From Lentilitoribacter sp. Alg239-R112 (GTDB taxonomy: Bacteria; Pseudomonadota; Alphaproteobacteria; Rhizobiales; Rhizobiaceae), in contig NZ_LS999833.1 of the NCBI RefSeq assembly GCF_900537175.1, forward strand, positions 310,001-374,000: a stretch of DNA of 64,000 nt, read 5' to 3'. A program made the position numbers and the translations under genes. Of the stretch, positions 60,000-64,000 are shown one piece after another. The notes below the pieces were generated by a model, which was given only the letters and a program-made list of their open reading frames with translations, was not told where the DNA came from and ran no database searches. Numbering within the stretch: position 1 is the first letter of the stretch; every line of letters starts with the position of its first letter.

Positions 60000-61025
60000 A
60001 TGAAACATAAAACGTTTTTTTGGTTCATCCTGCCGACAGCACTTGCAATGGTTCTTTTCATTGCGATGCCTATCGTATCGATTGTTACACAATCACTTTT
60101 CACGCCTCATGAACAGGCATTTATGACTGTTGAAAATTGTGATCCGTTTGGCTGTAAGAAAGAGACAATTATTGATACGAAAGCGATGGCGCAACTTAAC
60201 GAAGAAAAACCGCTTGGTAAGTTTGCTGGCCTATCGATTTATCTTGATCGCAACCACCTAGCGGCAAGTGAAGTGACTAACGCTTGGAGCAGTACCGATA
60301 GTTTTGGTGAATTCCTTTCTGCCGTTAATAATCTGCCCTTTTATAGAGCTATGGGTTTTACGCTGAGTTATACATTCATCGTAACCCCCCTTCTTATTGT
60401 TCTTGGCTTTGCAATCGCAATTGCAGTTAATTCGCTACATGGCTCTATTAAAGGATTAATCATCTTTTTCTCTTTGTTACCCATGATCATTAATCCTCTT
60501 GTAGGTTCACTTATTTTATTTTGGATGGTCGATGCACGCGGTATTTTTGGTTCTGCATTGCAATGGTTGTTTGACGACCCAACTCTCTCGCTTAAGGCAT
60601 CGACAACGCTGACATGGATCATGCTCATGGTCTACGGTGTGTGGCACTCAGCACCATTCGCCTTTGTTGTTTTTTACGCTGGTTTGCAGACCTTGCCACA
60701 GGATACGCTTGAATCAGCAATGATTGACGGCGCTTCAAGGTGGGAACGCATCCGCTATGTTGTTATTCCGCATATTATGCCACTCGTCACATTTGTTGCG
60801 CTTATTCAATTAATGGATAACTTCAAGGTATTCGAACCTATTGTTGGGTTTAATGCAGAGGCGCACGCTCAATCATTATCATGGTTTATTTATAATGATC
60901 TAAGTGGGGAGATCAAACTGCTCTCCTCTGCATCAACAACGTCAGTTTTGACTGTCATCGGCGTTGCTATCTTGCTTTCACCTGTCCTTGTCCGCACTTG
61001 GCGCGACTTTACGAGAAAGGCTTGA
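60000..61025 (+). CDS. Carbohydrate ABC transporter permease 1 (MalF/UgpA type)
   Basis: 341 residues, six membrane helices, with a large periplasmic insertion (about 35-105) between helices 1 and 2. The cytoplasmic EAA loop reads 'ESAMIDGASRWERIRYVVIP', which docks on the ATPase. Gene order SBP-permease-permease-ATPase. ATG at 60000 with a modest ribosome site. Confidence 0.92.
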   Translation: MKHKTFFWFILPTALAMVLFIAMPIVSIVTQSLFTPHEQAFMTVENCDPFGCKKETIIDTKAMAQLNEEKPLGKFAGLSIYLDRNHLAASEVTNAWSSTDSFGEFLSAVNNLPFYRAMGFTLSYTFIVTPLLIVLGFAIAIAVNSLHGSIKGLIIFFSLLPMIINPLVGSLILFWMVDARGIFGSALQWLFDDPTLSLKASTTLTWIMLMVYGVWHSAPFAFVVFYAGLQTLPQDTLESAMIDGASRWERIRYVVIPHIMPLVTFVALIQLMDNFKVFEPIVGFNAEAHAQSLSWFIYNDLSGEIKLLSSASTTSVLTVIGVAILLSPVLVRTWRDFTRKA

Positions 61026-61029
61026 ATCC

Positions 61030-61911
61030 ATGTCTTCAGTTGCAATGCGCAGATCACCAACAGTAAAGTTTTTCTCCTATGGCTTTCTTGCCATTTGGTT
61101 AGTCCTAGCTGCATTTCCATTCATTTGGACGCTTTGGGGTTCATTTAAATTTGAGCTAGACTTCTTCTCTATCTCTGATTGGACCGATGCCATAACGGGT
61201 ACGAGAACGTTTGCCGAAACCGGTAGTGCTTTCACGGGTGCTGGCTATGAAGGGGCCTGGGTACAAGAGGAGTTTTGGAGAGCAGTTCTCAATACATTCA
61301 TCGTTTGCTTTTTTACCGTCATAACGTCTCTTACTATTGGAACACTTGGCGGTTACGCGCTTTCCCGTTCGACATTTAAATATGCGTTTTGGCTTCTTAT
61401 GATCGCGCTCATTTTTCGTGCTGTGCCACCAATTACACTTGTTTCCGGTTATCTATTACCGTTTTATGAATGGAACCTTTGGGGCATATTACCAACCTCA
61501 ATCATTGTATTGGTGGCAATCAATCAACCCTTCACCTTGTGGATGTTACATTCATTCTTCACCAAAATCCCAAAAGATCTTGATGAAAGCGCCATGGTTG
61601 ACGGTTGCACAAGGTTCCAAGCTTTCCGCTATGTCATCATACCTGTCATGTGGCCGGGTGTTATCACAACCGGATTATTTTCATTTTTGTTGGCCTATAA
61701 TGACTTCGCTGTCACAGCCATGCTTCTTGCAAAAGAAAATCAAACCATGGTTCCAAAAATTGCGAGCTTCCTAGGTACAACGCAAACCGAGGGGAATGTG
61801 ATGTTTGCCGTTGCTGCGGTGGTATCTGCTACTGTGCCGGTATTCATTCTTGTCATGTTCTTCCAACGTCAAATTGTTAGTGGTCTGACCGCTGGCGCAG
61901 TTAAAGGTTAA
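61030..61911 (+). CDS. Carbohydrate ABC transporter permease 2 (MalG/UgpE type)
   Basis: 293 residues, six membrane helices, EAA loop 'DESAMVDGCTRFQAFRYVII'. ATG at 61030, four bases after the first permease stop, with AAAGG upstream; translational coupling is likely. Pairs with permease 1. Confidence 0.92.
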   Translation: MSSVAMRRSPTVKFFSYGFLAIWLVLAAFPFIWTLWGSFKFELDFFSISDWTDAITGTRTFAETGSAFTGAGYEGAWVQEEFWRAVLNTFIVCFFTVITSLTIGTLGGYALSRSTFKYAFWLLMIALIFRAVPPITLVSGYLLPFYEWNLWGILPTSIIVLVAINQPFTLWMLHSFFTKIPKDLDESAMVDGCTRFQAFRYVIIPVMWPGVITTGLFSFLLAYNDFAVTAMLLAKENQTMVPKIASFLGTTQTEGNVMFAVAAVVSATVPVFILVMFFQRQIVSGLTAGAVKG

Positions 61912-61915
61912 TTCA

Positions 61916-62971
61916 ATGGCCAATATTAGTTTGAAAAAAGTCAACAAGCGCTGGGGCAATTTTGTCGGAGTGCATGAATTTAATCTTGAAATTGCAGACA
62001 AAGAGTTTCTAGTGTTGCTCGGCCCGTCTGGCTGCGGCAAGACAACAACGATGCGAATGATTGCTGGGCTTGAAGATGTGACATCTGGAGAGATCCAAAT
62101 CGGAGATAAAGTTGTCAACGATCTTGAACCAAAAGACAGAGATATTGCCATGGTATTCCAAAGTTATGGCCTATATCCGAACATGACGGTTTGGGAAAAT
62201 ATACGTTTCCCGCTCAAAGTTCGTAAAGTTGATCCTGCAATGCATGAGGAGCGCGTTCAACGCGCCGTTGACATGGTGGAACTAAATGACTTCACGCATC
62301 GTCGTCCCGCAGAATTGTCAGGCGGCCAGCGCCAGCGGGTGGCACTTGCGCGGGCTATCGTTCGCAAACCACAAGTATTTTTGATGGATGAGCCGTTATC
62401 CAACCTTGATGCTAAGTTGCGCGTTTCAACACGCGCTCAAATCAAAAACCTGCATCACGAGCTTGCTGTTACAACAATTTATGTAACGCATGATCAGATC
62501 GAAGCAATGACTTTGGCGGACCGCGTTGTGGTGATGAATAAGGGTAAAGTTCAGCAGGTCGGCACACCGGTAGATATTTATGACAAGCCACAAAATACAT
62601 TTGTTGCTAGCTTCATTGGTTCACCTGCGATGAACTTGATTGAGGGTGAACTTAAAGACGGTACATTTACGACAAGTAACGTAAAGATTTCCGGCTTAAC
62701 AAAAAAGCATAACGGCAAAATCACTCTTGGCTATCGTGCGGAAGACGCCGGCATAGCGGATGTTAGTAGCTCGATAAGTGCACCAGTTTACTCCATGGAA
62801 TTACTCGGTGATGCCACCATGGTAACAGTTCGAATTAACGGCGTTTTGCTATCGGTCAAAGCTGGAAAAGAGTACCGAGCAAACATCGGTGATCATGTGC
62901 ACTACACGATTGCGCCAGAAATCTGCCATTTGTTTGATAGCGAAACTGGTGAACGAGTTGCCGATAGCTGA
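61916..62971 (+). CDS. Carbohydrate ABC transporter ATP-binding protein (UgpC/MsmK type)
   Basis: 351 residues. Walker A 'GPSGCGKTT' (36-44), signature 'LSGGQRQRVALARAI', Walker B 'VFLMDEPLSNLDAKLR', H-loop 'YVTHDQIEAMTLAD', and a C-terminal TOBE/regulatory domain. Four bases after permease 2. Energises sugar uptake. Its stop overlaps the start of the second SnoaL-like gene by one base. Confidence 0.95.
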   Translation: MANISLKKVNKRWGNFVGVHEFNLEIADKEFLVLLGPSGCGKTTTMRMIAGLEDVTSGEIQIGDKVVNDLEPKDRDIAMVFQSYGLYPNMTVWENIRFPLKVRKVDPAMHEERVQRAVDMVELNDFTHRRPAELSGGQRQRVALARAIVRKPQVFLMDEPLSNLDAKLRVSTRAQIKNLHHELAVTTIYVTHDQIEAMTLADRVVVMNKGKVQQVGTPVDIYDKPQNTFVASFIGSPAMNLIEGELKDGTFTTSNVKISGLTKKHNGKITLGYRAEDAGIADVSSSISAPVYSMELLGDATMVTVRINGVLLSVKAGKEYRANIGDHVHYTIAPEICHLFDSETGERVADS

Positions 62972-63990
62972 TGGGAAAATATGAGAATATGACGTCTCAC
63001 CTTCAAAATAAACTGACTTATAAAGCTTATTTAGATGCTTTTAAATACCCTGATGATGAGGGTTATCTCAGCGCTGTCGAATGCATATTTGCAGAAAATG
63101 CCAATATCAATATTGTCCACCCATTCAATGATATGTCTGGCCCAAATGCCTATTACGAACGTTTCCTAAAACCGTTGATGGATGCCTTTGAAGGGCTGTA
63201 TCGCACAGATTATATTCTGATGGCAGGTTCGTATGAAAGTGATGATTGGGTGTCCTCTACTGGATACTATGCAGGGCATTTCCGGAACAATTGGCTTGGC
63301 ATTAAAGCCAGTGATCGCCTCACTTATCTACGGGTCGGTGAGTTTCATAAGATGGATAATGGTAAAATTGTTCAGAGTTATATCTATGTCGATATCCCGG
63401 AATTAATGATGGCCTCAGGTCAATGGCCACTATCACATGGACCTGCGGTTAAGCCCGGGCATACAGGGCTTTTAATGGGTCCGGCGAGCCATGACGGTAT
63501 TTTGCTGAATGATGCGGATAATGCTGAGAGCAAGGTTTCTCTAAACATGGTGACGGATATGTTACGTCAACTTAATACACCAGATGAAGCATGGCGCCCA
63601 TATTGGCATGACAATATGATGTGGTACGGACCAGCGGCCTTTGGCAGTTTTATCGGCAAGGAAAATTTTGCAGGTTTTCAAGTCCCGTTTGAAAATTGTT
63701 TTTCAAGCTGGGTTGGGGGCGCTACCGAGGGGAGCCAAACTAAGCACTTTATTCGGACCGCTGATGGAAACTATGTCTGCTCCGGTGGGTGGCCATCGTT
63801 GAACGCGTTTCAGGTTAAGCCGTTTTTGGATCAACCTTCAACGGACAAATTATTATTTATGCGGGTTTGCGATTGGTGGCGCAGAGACGGAGATCTTTTG
63901 GTTGAGAACTGGGTTTTTGTCGACATCCCGCACGTGCTTTTACAAATGGGATATGATCTGTTTGAAGATTTGAAGGAAAAAAACGAATAA
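62971..63990 (+). CDS. Double SnoaL/ester-cyclase-like protein (paralogue B)
   Basis: 339 residues, two NTF2/SnoaL-like halves: 'TDYILMAGSYESDDWVSSTG', 'YLRVGEFHKMDNGKIVQSYI', then 'YWHDNMMWYGPAAFGSFIGK', 'CSGGWPSLNAF', 'VENWVFVDI'. Paralogous to the protein at 57285. The start shares TGATG with the ATPase stop, so it is the fifth gene of the transport operon. Both halves keep the DGKIVQ-type strand and aromatic pocket residues. Presumably an isomerase, cyclase or dehydratase for the imported carbohydrate (inference). Confidence 0.83.
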   Translation: MGKYENMTSHLQNKLTYKAYLDAFKYPDDEGYLSAVECIFAENANINIVHPFNDMSGPNAYYERFLKPLMDAFEGLYRTDYILMAGSYESDDWVSSTGYYAGHFRNNWLGIKASDRLTYLRVGEFHKMDNGKIVQSYIYVDIPELMMASGQWPLSHGPAVKPGHTGLLMGPASHDGILLNDADNAESKVSLNMVTDMLRQLNTPDEAWRPYWHDNMMWYGPAAFGSFIGKENFAGFQVPFENCFSSWVGGATEGSQTKHFIRTADGNYVCSGGWPSLNAFQVKPFLDQPSTDKLLFMRVCDWWRRDGDLLVENWVFVDIPHVLLQMGYDLFEDLKEKNE

Positions 63991-64000
63991 TGAGTGCTGA
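63990..64000 (+). CDS. Start of next operon gene (partial)
   Basis: ATG at 63990 overlaps the preceding TAA (TAATG), with AAGGA about 13 bases upstream. Only 'MSA' is visible. It continues the ABC/SnoaL operon beyond the window, so the cluster is incomplete here. Confidence 0.55.

Noticed and set aside
1..64000. CRISPR arrays, insertion sequences, prophage, integrase, tRNA or rRNA genes
   Set aside because: No regularly spaced repeats, transposase/integrase motifs, cloverleaf-like or rRNA sequences were recognised in the window.

Overview
The window looks like a chromosomal segment of an alphaproteobacterium, probably a marine member of the Hyphomicrobiales. The grounds are moderate-to-low GC, compact single-copy genes, two TRAP transporters, a DctB/DctD pair, a long-form isocitrate lyase, and many small conserved families typical of that class (DUF2798, DUF2061, DUF779, DUF1801, DUF2461, YcnI/PCuAC, Rrf2, CZB). 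No rRNA, tRNA, IS element, prophage or CRISPR array was recognised. Most units are one regulator plus one to three divergent or downstream target genes, and many of the shared intergenic regions hold readable palindromic operators.

Left part (1-24.6 kb): the tail of a probable SDR-type reductase, DUF2798, an FMN reductase with a divergent LysR, a VTT membrane protein, a DMT exporter, a thioesterase, a solitary CZB zinc protein, an enoyl-CoA hydratase with a divergent TetR, and an aldehyde-oxidation module. That module is a GAF-Fis activator without a AAA+ domain, an ExaC/AcoD-type aldehyde dehydrogenase and DUF779; two copies of one palindrome lie before the regulator and the dehydrogenase. 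Then come an ASCH protein, YghU-type GST, LuxR solo, a TetR/SDR/FAD-oxidase unit, a MerR/CDF metal exporter, Rrf2/AhpD-like, a copper delivery operon (DUF2946-like, YcnI-PCuAC fusion, SCO) and a PepSY reductase-like protein.

Middle (24.9-46.4 kb): a large chemoreceptor, ParD-like/methionine aminopeptidase pair, isocitrate lyase, PDC-domain secreted protein, HupE, LysE, a cysteine-cluster MarR with twin operators and a divergent secreted protein, MOSC, LuxR/NTF2/DUF1801, a nitrilase-fold hydrolase, a diguanylate cyclase, an XRE/MmyB regulator, and a complete dctBD-dctPQM TRAP system. Its DctD lacks the sigma-54-contacting GAFTGA loop.

Right part (46.5-64 kb): DUF2461/TetR with a His/Cys-rich segment, MAPEG, a beta-barrel protein, YbaN, a LuxR with an NTF2-like sensor domain, a LAS-type peptidase, a bicupin, a second TRAP system, an orphan ClpP, and a carbohydrate ABC transporter cluster. 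The transporter is bracketed by two paralogous double SnoaL/ester-cyclase-like proteins and controlled by twin LacI-type operators. This last cluster is the best candidate for an undescribed catabolic system. A second notable signal is that the TetR operator type at 14.2 kb recurs upstream of the bicupin gene at 53.06 kb.

Start codons were adjusted by eye to Shine-Dalgarno spacing. Family names rest on motif recognition, without database searches.
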